From Nematopogon swammerdamellus (lineage: Eukaryota > Arthropoda > Insecta > Lepidoptera > Adelidae), in contig OX336355.1 of assembly GCA_946902875.1 (NCBI GenBank), forward strand, positions 13,921,347 to 13,985,346: a stretch of 64,000 nt of DNA. Reading direction: 5' to 3'. The position numbers and the translations under genes were made by a program. Numbering within the stretch: the stretch's first letter is position 1; every line of letters starts with the position of its first letter. The notes beneath the pieces are model-generated. The model did no database searches, had not been told where the DNA came from, and saw nothing but the letters and a program-made list of their open reading frames with translations. This document shows, in pieces, positions 11,337 through 23,359 of this stretch.

Positions 11337-11394
11337 TGTGTGTGGATAGTGTGAAGCGTTTCACTCGAGTGATATCCTGAAGAAGTGACATTTG

Positions 11395-11403
11395 CTATTT
11401 ATA
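11395..11403 (-). promoter_or_regulatory. TATA box of the minus-strand cuticular gene at 11336
   Basis: The minus strand reads TATAAATAG from 11403 to 11395, about 60 bp upstream of the exon 1 ATG. A TTCAGG initiator-like sequence lies at 11380-11375. This is the expected spacing for the cluster. Confidence 0.72.
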
Positions 11404-11734
11404 CTTCGGAGTCCAGCAGCCGCAGCTTGCGACATGGCCGCGTCTTCTCTTCAGACGCTCAAGTTCACGAATTAGTATTTGGTGTGTCGCACGGAGCGGT
11501 GTATGTGAATGTAATGAAAATGAGTTGCAGCGGGCCAAGGAAAATTGTGACGAAAACTGGCATTCTTTTGGCAGTGACCAGTGGATCAATACAAGTTAGA
11601 TCTTCCTTCTCTGTATATGAATAAATTGTTGAGAACCGCCTGCACCGCCACACGACGAAAGGACAGAGAACTTACTTACTCCATAAATTTTAAGAGCTAG
11701 CGAGCATTTAAATTTACTGAGTTACGTACCTAAT

Positions 11735-12061
11735 TAATAAAAAAAACCGGCCAAGTGCGAGTCGAACTCTCGCACCGAGGGTTCCGTATCGCCATGTCAT
11801 GGTTAACGCCACTCAACTCACGCCATCTTTGGCGTGTTATGAAATGCTTCATATTAGTTCAAATTCGTGATTAGTTAAAATGCTTCATAGTCCATTCGGT
11901 AGATGGCGCGCGCGCATACAACTTTTTGGTTCTATGGGAACCCCATGAATTTTTAACTTTTCCTTATTTTTATTATTTGTTGTTATATCGGCCATTATAA
12001 CACATATTCTGTGAAAATTTCAACGGGCTACCTATTACGGTTCAAGAGATACAGCCCTCGG

Positions 12062-12096
<35 letters not shown>

Positions 12097-12145
12097 GCGC
12101 ATGCTTAGTAATAGGGTCCCGTACCGGATACGGAACCCTAAAAAT
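11735..12145 (+). repeat. Interspersed repeat family D
   Basis: The copy begins with GGCCAAGTGCGAGTCGAACT, has GTGAAAATTTCAACGGGCTA and a CAGACAGACGGACGG run, and ends AATAGGGTCCCGTACC. Related copies are at about 30.9 kb, 62.6 kb and 63.7 kb. It is a very common class of Lepidoptera repeat; I see no reading frame of its own. Confidence 0.75.
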
Positions 12146-13437
12146 GGATGTGTAGGGGTATGTAGTAAAATATCGGCCTCCCATTAGGAAAGGGACGGTG
12201 GTTATTAAAAATGTGTTAAAAAAGTGCACAATATTGATAAACTTCACTCCGGTGAAAAATAATGCTGCGCACTGGAAACCTAAGCACTAGCAATGCCAAG
12301 GGTTGTTTTGTACATGTACAAGGTTCTGAGTTCCCACGCAAGCCGGTGTCCAAGGAACTTGTGCTAGCACAAGAGTTCTAGAGAAGACGCGTCGTGTCAA
12401 CGAGTATTCTCTTTATTTTTGAAGTTTAATTCTAATTAAATAAACAATATTCAAGTTCTGATCTGAGAGTTTGAGCGATGACTTTGCACACAGCATTTAC
12501 CAAACTACACACTGTGTAATATAGCAGTGATCAATTTATTGGCCATTACAATTTTTCTATCTAACGTTATTGCCTTTTTTTGAAGCGAAGCTTCGTTTCA
12601 AAAAGGCAATAACGCTTTGGATATATAAGCGGTAATTTTTTCAGTCGTTTATACATAGGTCGCGGTAGCCCTTGTAGTTTAGAAGCCGAACAAGGGGACA
12701 CGAGTTCGAATCTCGAGTTCTACAAATATTTTTCTTTTCCATCTCCATTTTTTTAAATACATACATTCTTCACATAACTTTACTATGAAGTATATAAATA
12801 TACAAAATATAATATATACTTCCACCAAAAATTACATTCACTGAAAAAATATGTAAAAACTTCGCTTCTCTCGGGCACCCCCCGACGCCACCCGTTTTTT
12901 TTTTATTTTAGGTATTTAATATACCCGAGAATATACCTCTGATCCATGATCCATTCCTAATGTTGTGTTGTGAGTATCTCTTCTTTATTTATTTGGATCT
13001 GGGTGAGAGGCACAGCGGGTCGTCTGGGGACAGCAGAGTGCGTCGTTCCTATTCAAGCGCATCGGTCTATTCGTGCAGAGGGCTAACTCAGCTAGTGTTA
13101 GACGTGCGTGTGCTAGACGTAGCAATAGACGTAAACGTGTGCTAGTGTGTAGTGCTAGACGGCAGAAAGGAGCCCGCCTTTCTGCCGTCGCGTCGGTGCC
13201 CATACCATAGTTGAGATTTTCTATCTCGTTTAATCGGCACCGACGTCGGTGTTGGTGGCTCCTTCCTACCACCGCACCACCGCTTCAATTACGACCTGTC
13301 AACACCAGGACGTTCCGCATCAAAATTATTTTGTATACCTATTTTTAATTTTGCTATTTAGTTTTTGTAATGTATTGTATATTTTTTTTTAAGATTGTTG
13401 TTTAAGTAAGGAATATATTTTATAAAATTTTCTTTTT
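12146..13437. other. No gene; hairpin at 12563-12614
   Basis: An inverted repeat (CGTTATTGCCTTTTTTTGAA / TTCAAAAAGGCAATAACG type arms around GCGAAGCTTCG) lies at 12563-12614. A tRNA-like B box (CGAGTTCGAATCTCG) follows at about 12703 but no full cloverleaf can be drawn. The GC-rich part at about 13000-13290 has open frames in several registers but no recognisable protein. Confidence 0.45.
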
Positions 13438-13650
13438 TATGGGAACTGACGCGGTTGACTATATCACATCCGTGATGTCGGCTCAGTGACCTAGGTGCGA
13501 TATCATTATTTCCCTTTGGTCGTGCCAGCTAGACTGAACTGGCCTAAAAAAAAAAAAATATTAACTATTTACATAGCCGTTTCGACCGACCTTTCCTTCA
13601 GTGCGGTGCAGCGGTACAACCCGGGCGGTTTAAACCTTACCACCTACTAC
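13438..13650 (-). mobile_element. SINE family B, internally rearranged copy
   Basis: Read on the minus strand it contains the core (AGGTGGTAAGGTTTAAACC, GTACCGCTGCACCGCAC) and then the tail blocks ending in the GTCAGTTCCCATAAAA-type terminus. The middle is disturbed by an A-run and a missing block. Confidence 0.7.
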
Positions 13651-14040
13651 GTAGTAATTTCTGATCATACCCTCCCATTAATTAATACCTATAGCTTATT
13701 TATATCGATGGCATCATCTTGCATTTTCTGACTTTACAATTCCTTCATTCGACGATAGTGTACATATTCATATACCTAGATGTTATTCAGGCTCATTGGT
13801 TCGTTACAATTGCATTTAGATAGAGTGCAATATGAATATATCTACTGAAATGACACGTTCACCATTGAGATCGATCGTTTGCCTCAGGATGTGGGGACTG
13901 AGTTCTACCTCATATATTTGAGTTGGATTGATTGCATTTGAATAAAACGTTGAAAAATAAATGCAACATTGTATTCAGTTCATCTTACAATGTCATAATA
14001 AGGGCTAGAATAAATATTTACATCTATGATCCGTCCTTAA
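13651..14040. other. No gene seen
   Basis: This is AT-rich sequence downstream of the minus-strand cuticular gene ending at 14055. Confidence 0.5.
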
Positions 14041-14054
14041 AATGGCCTTAGTCT

Positions 14055-14893
14055 TCAGTGGTGGTAGAGAGGAGCGGAGTATGCGAGGGGAGCGGCGACC
14101 TTGGCGATCGGCGCCGCAGCATACGACACTGGCGCTGCGTGAACCACCGGGGAGGAGTACGCTAGCGGGGCGGCGGCGTGTACGGCGGGGGCGGCGTATG
14201 ACAGGGGCGCGGCGATCTTGGCGACCGGAGCAGCGGCGTAGGCGAGGGGCGCGGCGATCTTAGCGACCGGCGCGACGGCCACCTTGGCGACCAAGGGCTC
14301 TCTGTGCACCACGGCGTTGAATCCGTTGTGCGGGTCGGCCGTGTACTCCACGGTGCGCTTAGTACCATCGGGGTCCACTAAGGAGTAAGATCCCTGGACA
14401 ACATCGCCGTCGCGGCTCTCGTGCTGACTCTTGGAGTCTCCGGTGAGGCCGTCCTGCACGTCGTACGCGAAGCTGTACTGCGGGTGCGGGTCGTACTCCT
14501 CCACGGCGACCTTAGCGACGGGGGCGGCGACGGCGTACTTGGCAACCGGAGCGGCGGCGTACGCTACGGGAGCGGTGTGCGCGGCGTACGCCACGGGGGC
14601 GGCGGCGGCGTGCACGACGGGTGTGTGAGCGGCGTATGCGAGGGGTGCACCGTGCGCGGTGTAAGTGGCCGGGGCGATGAGGCCGGCGCTAGCGGCCGCC
14701 ACCAAGCACGCGAGGACTGCCAACTGTAATGCCAATACCAACTACTGTGACAAATCGCACTAAACTTACTCTAAAAATACTGCTGCGACTAAATCCTGAA
14801 TGTCTCGATCGCTTGTGACGGCCGACCAGGAGAGACGTTGTCTCTTATCGTAATCTTATCGTATTGAATTCAGAAACCTACCTTAAAGGCCAT
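14055..14893 (-). CDS. RR-2 cuticular protein, Ala/Tyr-rich (226 aa)
   Basis: Exon 1 is 14893-14882 (ATG GCC TTT AAG, then GTAGGT). Exon 2 is 14723-14055 after a GCATTACAG acceptor; the intron is only 158 bp. The signal peptide is [18 protein letters not shown]. The N-terminal region carries [20 protein letters not shown] motifs. The RR-2 domain ([20 protein letters not shown] ... [10 protein letters not shown], about residues 76-140) is almost identical to that of the plus-strand gene at 7331-9136. The C-terminal region consists of [23 protein letters not shown] repeats and ends APLYHH, again as in that paralogue. The pair looks like a recent inverted duplication or a target of gene conversion. 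Confidence 0.95.
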
Positions 14894-14969
14894 TTTAAAC
14901 AGCGGACTTGGCTGTGACAACACTGTGAGTAAACTCGAATGAATGTACCGACCAAACTTGAAGCACCAG

Positions 14970-14977
14970 CTTTTATA
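14970..14977 (-). promoter_or_regulatory. TATA box of the cuticular gene at 14893
   Basis: The minus strand reads TATAAAAG from 14977 to 14970, 77 bp upstream of the ATG, so transcription should start near 14946. Confidence 0.72.
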
Positions 14978-16480
14978 TCGCGAGAACCGCCTCGGGCGCC
15001 GCTCCGCCGCGTCTCTGTGTGTGGGTGGACTTGACTGATCTGCCACCGAAATATCACTTGCACTGTAGGAACAGCCATTGTTCTGGGTCATGTGCGATTA
15101 TTAAGGAGCTGCGATGGGATGAGCTTTCAATGACGAATTGTTTCGTTCATTTTTAGTATTGCTGAACATTGGCGGATAGCCTCGGTAGCCTAGTACACAA
15201 ATCAATATCCACTGGCCTGGTGAAAAAAACATTATTGAACATCTTACACAATAGTGCGTGCGGTTAGCTTCATACAATTTTCATACTTCCAAATAATATC
15301 TGGACGCGCCGTGCGGCGGCTCCGTACCGTCGCTTCACTACTATACAGCACGCAGTTTCTTTTAGTGCAGTCCAATTTTCGCTCAGGTAAAGGTTTAATA
15401 AACAATATTTTAGACAAGAACGTTAGAAGAGGTTGGACGTCGGACTGTCCAAATTGTCCAATGCTTATATGAGAACCAGCGTCGCCGATCTCCGCGGGTA
15501 GCGGAGGGGACAGCGCGCACTCTGATTGGGTGGTATCGGGTGGTATCGCGCTCTGATTAGGTGGTAACGAATGTTATTTGTACGATTTTACAAATATCGC
15601 GTTACGCTGGCGTGGGGAAGGTCCAACGTCCCTGCCTTTTTTGGTTTTAGAGTACAATTGTGTTCGTACTACCTGAACTGGAACCGTTTGAACTTTTTGG
15701 GACTTCTGTAGTTTATGATGATACACTTTAACAATACACTTTGAATGAGTCATCAACTTTATTTATCTGCTTATTCCAGGTCTAAGCAAGAGTGTAATAA
15801 GGAAATTTCTACGTTTATATGTTCGATTTATCGCGTGACTGTACTGAGGGAGCTTTCTGCAAGCTACTTAACTTACGTAACGAGTGAGTAAGCTAAGTTG
15901 CTGTAGGCGGAATGACACTATGCAGAAGAGAATCAGTCGCCTCTATGCCAATCGCACCACAAGCACATATTTATTTTGAAGCATTTTATTTAAAGTAAAG
16001 TAAAGTAATAAAAACAATTATTGTTTGAACTAACGTTGTTGGCCGTAAAAGAAATCATTTTTCGCCTTTTCGCTACAGCCGGCCGAAAATTATTGTCGAG
16101 TAGAATTTATAAGTAGACATACTAATACTTTTCTTGTAAATGAAATAAGACTCGTCAGTCATATTATAATGTTTAAAATTTGAAGGTACCGTAGTAAAAC
16201 TAGGAACCCTGTTAGTTTCGCTACAATGTCTGTCGGTCCGTCTGTCTATCAGAGCCCTTTAGCTCATAAACTATATAACCTTGATTTATACTAAAATGTA
16301 CATAAAAATTTATTGATATTTTCTAAAGCTGTTTGCAGTGTGAAAACTTGATGGATCGTTTATTTTGGGCACCTCTCATGCATAAAAATATATACTCGTA
16401 TATGTATATGAGATTTAAAATGGCAACTTGGAGGGCCCACAAAAATAGTCCTTTTGGACTACTCTTCTCCTGTGGTCTCT
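14978..16480. other. No gene seen
   Basis: Two direct repeats of the phrase GGTGGTATCG occur near 15530-15550. A degraded family D-like piece (GTCTGTCGGTCCGTCTGTC) lies at about 16230. Otherwise nothing is recognisable. Confidence 0.45.
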
Positions 16481-16484
16481 TTCA

Positions 16485-16640
16485 GAAAGTGCCTAAGCTA
16501 ACGATTACAAAACAAAATCGGGTTTTGAATAAAATAGGGTTGTGCTGTAATTTACCAGAGTCCTTGCAGCCTAACTTCGATTACTCTGCTTAACCCGATT
16601 GTCTGGATATAGTGTGTGGTATATATGTTATTTATCTATG
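16485..16640 (+). repeat. Repeat family C, 3' fragment
   Basis: The segment contains GTGCTGTAATTTACCAGAGT and the tail phrase GATTGTCTGGATATAGTGTG, matching the 3' part of the family. Confidence 0.6.
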
Positions 16641-16674
16641 TATGTATGGGTTCCGCATTGATAATTAAATACCT

Positions 16675-16697
16675 CCCCCCCCCCCCCCCCCCCCCCC
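16675..16697. repeat. Poly-C homopolymer (23 bp)
   Basis: The sequence shows 23 consecutive C residues, flanked by the start of a family-E-like AT-rich region. Length here is likely to be uncertain in any assembly. Confidence 0.9.
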
Positions 16698-16984
16698 GCA
16701 ACTTTTAGGGTTGTCTTTGTATACGTTGACGATGAAATGAAATGAAATTAAATATGTTTATTTATCTTATTTACACGATTATATGTACAATTGAATGAAT
16801 AACTTAACTTAACTTAAAAAAAACAATAAGATAAATGGGTGTCTGTCTCAGCTTATTGCTGCGACTGCGGGCGAGCCTTCTGCCGCAGCACTGATTTTCA
16901 GACACACCCCTCTTTTTTATATTATTAAAAGGAACATAACACAATTGCGATAGGGATACAAATAAATACAGTACAATATACTCA

Positions 16985-17290
16985 CACTGCGTCTCTCCCC
17001 GTGCATGTCGTAAAAGGCGACTAAGGGATAAGAACGAGATGCCGTGCTAAAGGGCGACAGGCTTGCCACCACTCACCTTAGCGCGATCCTTCCACCGGGT
17101 CATGAAGCAGGTGGGTCTTTGTGCCTTACTTGCTGCTTGATAGTTATCTTGTCCGAATACTTTGCTAAATGTGGTGGTCGATGTTGTGTTGCAATTTTCC
17201 AGAGTTCTTGCAGCACAACACCGATTAATCTGCTTACCCTGATTGTCGGGATACAGCGTGTGTGGTATGTGTGTATGTATGTATATGTAC
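16985..17290 (+). repeat. Repeat family C, near complete copy
   Basis: The full order of blocks is visible: CTCTCCCCGTGCATGTCGTA, GATGCCGTGCTAAAGGGCGA, CACTCACCTTAGCGCGATCC, GTTGCAATTTTCCAGAGTTC, GCAGCACAACACCGATTAAT, then GTGTGTGGTATGTGTGTATG. It ends in a GTAT-rich microsatellite. Confidence 0.78.
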
Positions 17291-18520
17291 ATACATACAA
17301 AAACAGGTTACATAGAATAACGCACAATCTGAAACATTCATAATAAATTTATATTGTTAAATATATATACACAAATAGGACTAATTAATTAAAAAAAACA
17401 TTATTTATTTATTCTTTATTTGCTAACGTTTTTTATTTTCCAGCAACCACTTCTTGCAGGTTATTTTAAATGAGCCAATTCCGCTGCCCATATACTTGAG
17501 TATTTCAGAGATATTGATTCCGAGATCTCATAACTTTACTTCTTTTGATATAGCGGATAATAACACCCTCAGTGCGTCAGTAAATCTCGCAATTTGCCGG
17601 TTTTTTTTTTAAATGCTAACTGGCGGAAAATATATTCGGAATTGTTCTCTCGCGCATTCGCGTGGTCGGTGTGTGTGAACTTGAAACGAGAGTAGATCCA
17701 TTGCGCGCGCTTCAAAACTACCGCGAAAACATACATCTCGGCGACAACATGAAACCTACTTACCTTGCAATTTGCTTCCGTTGCTTTTATTTTTTAGTTA
17801 GTTTTATTGAATATCTTGCAAAATTAAAATTTTAATAAGAGTACGTATAATAAAATAAATAATTTTATATCTAGGCCAGTGCGGTGGTACCTAGATGCCT
17901 AGACAAACATGCAGATGATTCAACAATGAGTGTGAAAATATATAAATAAATAAATAAGAATGCTGAATGAATTTCGTCCAGTTCTCAACAACAACCTAAA
18001 ACCTAACTCAATACCTTCTAAAATGGTGGCGTATAGGTCACGAGGCACGTTCCTTCACCCGAGTAACTGTAAATAAGCAATTTAATTTTCCGAAAATTCA
18101 AAATACTCGTCGTACTCGTACGTTTGAGAAACGTGCCTGAACCACTGACTCCGTGAATAACCATGACTTATTGCTAATCCTTCTTTTTAAATAAATTAGG
18201 TTATTTCTATGTTTTTAAGTGCCTATTTTTTATCCGAAACTTTGTTGAATTGTAGATGGCAACCCTACGGTAGGCAATATTTAAATTGTTTGTATACAAG
18301 AAAAGGTCAGGATGAGCCGCATCGTCAGAATGTCAGTAGAGCGGCCCAGACTCCCATCTCGTTCATAACCTTTAAGGCAATAACAAACTTTTGTGAGTTT
18401 AAATTATAAATTGTTTCCTTGTCGAGGGGTTCGCTTAGCTACATTTTTAAGTGAGAGCTTACATTTTTCAAAAATATTCTAAAACTATAGCTACTCAGAT
18501 AAGGACGTTCCCATGAATCA
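17291..18520. other. No gene seen
   Basis: This is AT-rich sequence without coding features or promoters that I can recognise. Confidence 0.45.
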
Positions 18521-18524
18521 TGTT

Positions 18525-18600
18525 TGTGTTTTCCGTCCAGTTCAGTGTAGCTGGCACGACCAAAGGAAAGCACTGACATGGCACCTAGCTCATCCGATCA
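18525..18600 (+). mobile_element. SINE family B, tail fragment
   Basis: A short match to the family B tail: GTGTTTTCCGTCCAGTTCAG, then GACCAAAGGAAAGCACTGAC and ATGGCACCTAGCTCATCC. Confidence 0.65.
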
Positions 18601-19584
18601 TAAACGATCCGATTTTAAACTAAAGGACACTGGACTCACAGAGTATAGTATACGCATGTAGAACCTTGTTAAACGATATGTATCTACATGAAAAAGAATT
18701 TTGACCAAACTATATAAAAATAGAATTTATTAAAAAATAATTATGGCGACGAAAACCTATATTATTTTCTACAATGTTCATGCAAATAGGTTGCAATGAA
18801 GTCGGAGGTTGGGAGTAACAGGAGGTTGTGAATAATTTGAAATCTTGGACTTACTATGGAGAACCTCTTCGGGCCTCTAGCCAAATACTCTCAGTATCTC
18901 CTACGTACTTATCACGAGCGAAACCGCTCGTGCATCGAATATATAAGAAGAAATAACATTTCCGTTAAATCTCAAACCAAATTACGCCAAGGATTGTAAA
19001 AGCAAGAAAGTCAGCCCCGCGCCCCCATGCGCCACGCGGGAGGAGATGTAGGTCAGATAGCGCAGTGGACTTGGAACCAGCGGTTCCGGAGTGAGGACCG
19101 GTCTGCGCAGGCGCGCGCAGCGACCCTGAACTAGCAACGGTTCACTTTCGTCGCAATTTGTCGAAATGGGAGCAACTGATGTAACTACGCGACTGGATTA
19201 CCATCTGCATGAGGTGTGTATATACACACAGTACAGTCTGAGAAGTCGATCGTGTACGTACATCTTGTTCACTGAGGCAGTAGTTATATGCCTGATAGTT
19301 AGTAATGAAGTAAGGTAAAGTAATGAAGTCCTTACTTCTTCTTACGGTATTGGCCATAAAACGAACTAAACAATAAAATTTATTTATATAGGACAAGATA
19401 GCATCCTTTTGTTTGTGTATCATCTTTTAAGAGTTTACTATAACATGTGCAAGCGTTTTAGTGTTATAAAGTCAATCACGCTGGAATCAGAGACCGGAAG
19501 TAGGTATTTACTAACATGTTATTATAGGATGCACTGGTATGGTTGTTGAAATAAATTACCACGTATTCAATCAGGTACGTAAAA
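18601..19584. other. No gene; tRNA-like fragment near 19050
   Basis: At 19045-19090 the phrase GATAGCGCAGTGGACTTGGA followed by GCGGTTCCGGAGTGAGGACC resembles tRNA boxes A and B but does not fold into a complete tRNA. I treat it as a possible SINE head remnant. Confidence 0.35.
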
Positions 19585-19673
19585 TTTATTTTGAACTAGA
19601 TCACTTATTTAAAAGATATCACAAATAATTTTCTTAAAGCTATCGTGGCAGTCTAATCAATCACATTTAAAGC

Positions 19674-21623
19674 TCAGTAATCACTATAGCTGTAGGGGTG
19701 GCTGTATCCAGCAGCCGGCTGGAACAACGGCGTCTTCGATACGCCCTGTTTGATTTCCGCCGTGTACCTGGGTCTGGTATCTGCTGGAGCGAATAAAGCT
19801 CTAGAAGCGTAGTTGGGAACAGTTTTCTCGTAGTATTCCTCTGCATACGCTACGGGCGCTGCGGGCCGGTGGGAGTACGCTACTTGGTGCGTCGGAGAGT
19901 ATGCGGCTTGGTATGAAGGCACCGCGTACGTAACAGCTTCAGGCGCTGGTGCATCGTTGATGGCGTAAGCGTAATGGGCTGGGTAAGCGTTTGGCGCCGG
20001 TGCAGGGTATGCCACGGGAACAGGAATCTTTGCGCGCGCGGCGGTTGCGACGTAGTCGATATGGGAAGAGTGCGTCACCGGGGCGGCGTGCACGGCGGGG
20101 GAAGCGTACGCCAGGGGCGCGGCGATCTTGGCGACCGGAGCGGCGGCGTAGGCGAGGGGCGCGGCGATCTTAGCGACCGGCGCGACGGCTACCTTGGCGA
20201 ACAAGGGCTCCCTGTGCACCACGGCGTTGAATCCGTTGTGCGGGTCGGCCGTGTAGTCCACGGTGCGCTTGGTGCCGTCGGGATCCACCAGCGAGTAGGA
20301 GCCGCGCACCACGTTGCCGTCGCGGCTCTCGTGCTGGCTCTTGTAATCGCCGGTGCTCGGATCCTTGATGTCGTACGAGTATCTGTACTGAGGGGCGTGA
20401 GACGGCTCGTCAGGGTATACTCGGCCGGCAAACACTGCTGTTGTCAGGCAGCAGCTTAGGAAAACCTGAAGAAAATTATTATGTTTAGCTTGCTAAACTG
20501 TCAAACTAAATTGAACAAAAAACTGTAAATTAAGTAAGGACCTACTGACTTTGTTCAAAAAAACATACTTATCGGTGTGAATTAGTCAAATTCAAATCGA
20601 CTCAGTAAAATAATAAACTGCCTACTTATATATAAGGTGCTTCGTTATTTATGTCAAAAAATTCGGGAGGGTTACATAGACACTCAAATAAACACGTTAC
20701 GCAAAAAAATATATGTTTTTAGCATTACTTTTCGAGAAATTTAACAAAACATATTTGCTACCTAAACATTAACCTGTGTGTAACAGTAGGTAACTTGCAT
20801 TGTACGGGGTCAATGACCGTACTATGTTCAAACGCAGAACAGCTGTTTGTTGTAAGTAAGTCACAAAGTCACCATAATTTGTTTTTACAGCTACTTATTT
20901 GATTTTATTTATTGTTAGGAGAAAAAATGCTCCTATAAACATATGTTTTTTTTCTTACGTAAAGTGTTGAATGTTGACCCTCCCGAAATGTTTGACATAA
21001 ATAACGAAGCACCTTATATACAAGCGGAGTTGCGCAGCCTCATAGCAATAGGTACTGCTGGTTAAGGAGTATTTTAAGTAATCAATCACTGATCAACTTT
21101 CGGTACCTAATGTTACATAGGTATTCCAATAGTTTATCATATAGGTAATCCTAACTAATACAGCGAAAAATCTGCAATTTGTGACTGCTGTGTTATTAAA
21201 TATTGTTATATTATAAGTCAAGAGAACTAATCAACCAATTCACATGGGGTTGTCCACTGATGTATCCAGGCACATCTATTAGGGTACAGGTACACACCTA
21301 TAAGATCACACACACGTGATCCCACTAAAAAATGGTCTAACCAGGGAAAGAGAATGTGGCCAGACTTCAATGTATGTACGTATAGCTTATGTATTATCTG
21401 TTTGTAATTAGGCTGTCTGTTTTCTAACAAATAAATAATAAATAAGTAATACTAATAACATATATTTTTCCGCCAAGCCAACACGTGGGAACAGTTTAGT
21501 AGTAATGAACAGATGTCCACTAATTAATTACCAACAAACATTAAATAATACAGCAGATTATGCAATAAAAATAATACCAAATTATTCGAAATAATTAAAA
21601 AGCAATAATTTTACCTTGATCAT
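19674..21623 (-). CDS. RR-2 cuticular protein with long Pro/Tyr-rich tail (266 aa)
   Basis: Exon 1 is 21623-21615 (ATG ATC AAG, then GTAAAA). Exon 2 is 20465-19674 after a TTTTCTTCAG acceptor, phase 0. The signal peptide reads [16 protein letters not shown], with the mature start at GRVYPDEP. Unlike its neighbours it has almost no N-terminal repeat region: the RR-2 domain ([18 protein letters not shown] ... [10 protein letters not shown]) begins at about residue 28 and ends near 90. The long tail starts with the cluster's [13 protein letters not shown] repeats and then turns into a different Pro/Ala/Tyr/His-rich sequence with an acidic EEYYEK patch, ending YSYSDY. The intron (1,149 bp) holds a MITE. 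AATAAA (minus strand) at 19590-19585 is a likely poly-A signal. Confidence 0.94.
20635..21014. mobile_element. MITE with about 45-bp TIRs in cuticular gene intron
   Basis: The left end AGGTGCTTCGTTATTTATG and the right end CATAAATAACGAAGCACCT are inverted repeats that extend inward to CGGGAGGGT/ACCCTCCCG. The element is flanked by TATATA on both sides, consistent with a TA target duplication. There is no coding capacity. Confidence 0.78.
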
Positions 21624-21680
21624 GATTAATTCTCGCGGTTGAATGCGCCGCTATAGTGAGCGCAGCGAGGCTCGATACCA

Positions 21681-21689
21681 GTTTATATA
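21681..21689 (-). promoter_or_regulatory. TATA box of the cuticular gene at 21623
   Basis: The minus strand reads TATATAAAC from 21689 to 21681. A TCACT initiator has its A at 21657, 32 bp downstream, and the ATG follows 34 bp later. Confidence 0.75.
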
Positions 21690-21825
21690 GCGGACTGGGT
21701 CGTGCATTCGATTTGAGGCGAAATGCCACGACTTGTGCTATCGTAAAGATGTCGTTATGCACATATGTACGTTGTACAGAGTGATGCAAAATGCTTTTTT
21801 AGAAACAATAGGCGGCGCCGGCGGG

Positions 21826-22040
21826 AGGCCGAGTGGTCTGGGCGTCGGCTTCTCTTGCGAGAGGTCCGAGATTCGAATCCAACCGGGCGTCTAACAATGA
21901 GTTTTTTTTTCTGATTTGAAGAAAAAATTACGTGCATACCTTCACCCACTGCTCCATGGTTCAGAATCCGTGTAAACATTTCCTAAGGCAATAAGCCCGC
22001 CCTTGCCACATATTAAGTGGCATATAGTGTAGGTATTTTT
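21826..22040 (+). mobile_element. SINE family A, variant body
   Basis: The head is as in family A (GGAGGCCGAGTGGTCTGGGC, box B GAGATTCGAATCC). After CACCCACTGCTCCATGG the body differs, reading AAGGCAATAAGCCCGCCCTT and ending AAGTGGCATATAGTGTAGG plus a T-rich end. The same variant, in minus orientation, was the target of the LINE insertion at 31984-33184. Confidence 0.78.
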
Positions 22041-22044
22041 TTTA

Positions 22045-22530
22045 ATGTAAACTGGCACAGTTGCCTACATCACCTACAACATCCGTGATGTCACCCCATA
22101 ACCACAGATTACTAAATAGTTACTTCGTAACAGATAAATTACTCCATAGAAAAAGTTCCATACCTTCGGCTTTAATAGCCTACTGCTTCACGTCGCCAAT
22201 CGCTGCGTGCGAAAATGTACCTAAACGATCGAGTGTAAAGTGCATTATTGCTTTGCAGCTGCGCGAAGTTGCCTGGGCGAGCGTGTAGGCATGTTTCGCG
22301 CGGCTGACGAATTTTTACTGAATTACACCGCCGCCGCCGGCGCGGTGCGCCGAGCGGTAGGTAGTTAGCGCGCGCAAGTACATAGATTGCGTGAGGCCTG
22401 CCATAACCCCGGGTGAACTAGGTGCCAAGTCAGTGCTTCCCTTCGGTCGTTCACCAAGGTGTTATGGACTGACATCACGGACGTTGTAGGTTATGTAGCT
22501 AATGTCTGGTCTGCTTCTATTAAAAAATCA
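22045..22530. repeat. Family B SINE fragments in opposite orientations
   Basis: A minus-strand family B tail is at 22045-22100 (CATCACCTACAACATCCGTG). At 22400-22530 a minus-strand piece (GTGAACTAGGTGCC ... CTTCCCTTCGGTCGT) is followed directly by a plus-strand piece (GTGTTATGGACTGACATCAC), a fold-back arrangement. A GC-rich stretch between them (22300-22380) is unexplained. Confidence 0.6.
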
Positions 22531-22836
22531 TGCTGTTTAACATCTCGTAACTGTTTAGGTTAGGTAAACTCGTATCATGTTAACTTTGGTATTTTCGTAT
22601 AGTTCAATATCGGATGCAAGGTCGCCACGAGACAACTCGCTAGACGCTTGCGCAAATGGAGCGGCTAATGACATTCTAAACGAACTCTCGGTGAAACAAT
22701 CCATTTGTCATTCTATCAATAAACAAGTACAGTTCCCGGCAGATTGCGTGTCGAGCTAGAAAGGGACCATACTGTTGTAGAGCGTCGTCCCTGTCGCACA
22801 TCTCTGCGCGACAGGGATGGCGCTCTACAACCGGAT

Positions 22837-23359
22837 TCAAGCGGCGGGTGGCCGAGTGGTTTGGGCATCAGCTTCTCATGCGAGAGGTCCGAGGTTCGAA
22901 TCCGGTCGGCGTGTACCAATGACTTTTTTCTTACGAAAAATTTACGATGTAGGTATGCCCTACAACTACTGCTTCACCGTTCGGAACCGGTGTAAAACTG
23001 TAGGTCCCTTCCCTTGCCCCTTACTAGGTGGTAGGCTCAAATTGTAGCCGGCTGGGTTGCTACCACCGTACTGCAGGTCTATTCTTGTAAATTCTGACAG
23101 CGGAATCAGCGCTGTTGTGGCGCTGAGAGCCACTTACTAAAGTGGCTCTCAGCGCCACATCAGCGCTGAGTCCGCTGTCAGAATTTACAAGAATAGACCT
23201 GCTGGATGTAAGATGGCCGCATAGCAGCCTCGGCTGTGTTCTTCTCTAGTCCAGTATAGCCAGCAATCAAGGGAAGTCTCCGGTATAGCACCTACCTTCT
23301 CGGAGGTGATATTGGCTGGTCGGAGCATGCGCTTTGGCCCCTCCGACTCAGCCACCCAT
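22837..23359 (+). mobile_element. SINE family A inside MITE P
   Basis: This copy has head, core and LINE-like tail, flanked by the 7-bp direct repeat ACCGGAT (22830-22836 and 23360-23366). It is itself interrupted at 23074-23201. Its tail ends CTCCGACTCAGCCACCCAT, the form shared with the LINE at 34438-34737. Confidence 0.82.
23074..23201. mobile_element. 128-bp near-perfect palindromic insertion
   Basis: The sequence starts CAGGTCTATTCTTG and ends CAAGAATAGACCTG. The arms (about 57 bp) meet in a tiny loop at GTGGCTCTCAGCGCCA. It sits exactly where uninterrupted family A copies read CCGTACTGGATG, with a CTG repeat on both sides. The family is unknown to me. Confidence 0.78.

Noticed and set aside
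12035..12247. 70-codon frame and similar ones at 31055-31273 and 63610-63831
   Set aside because: They are all the same part of interspersed repeat D.
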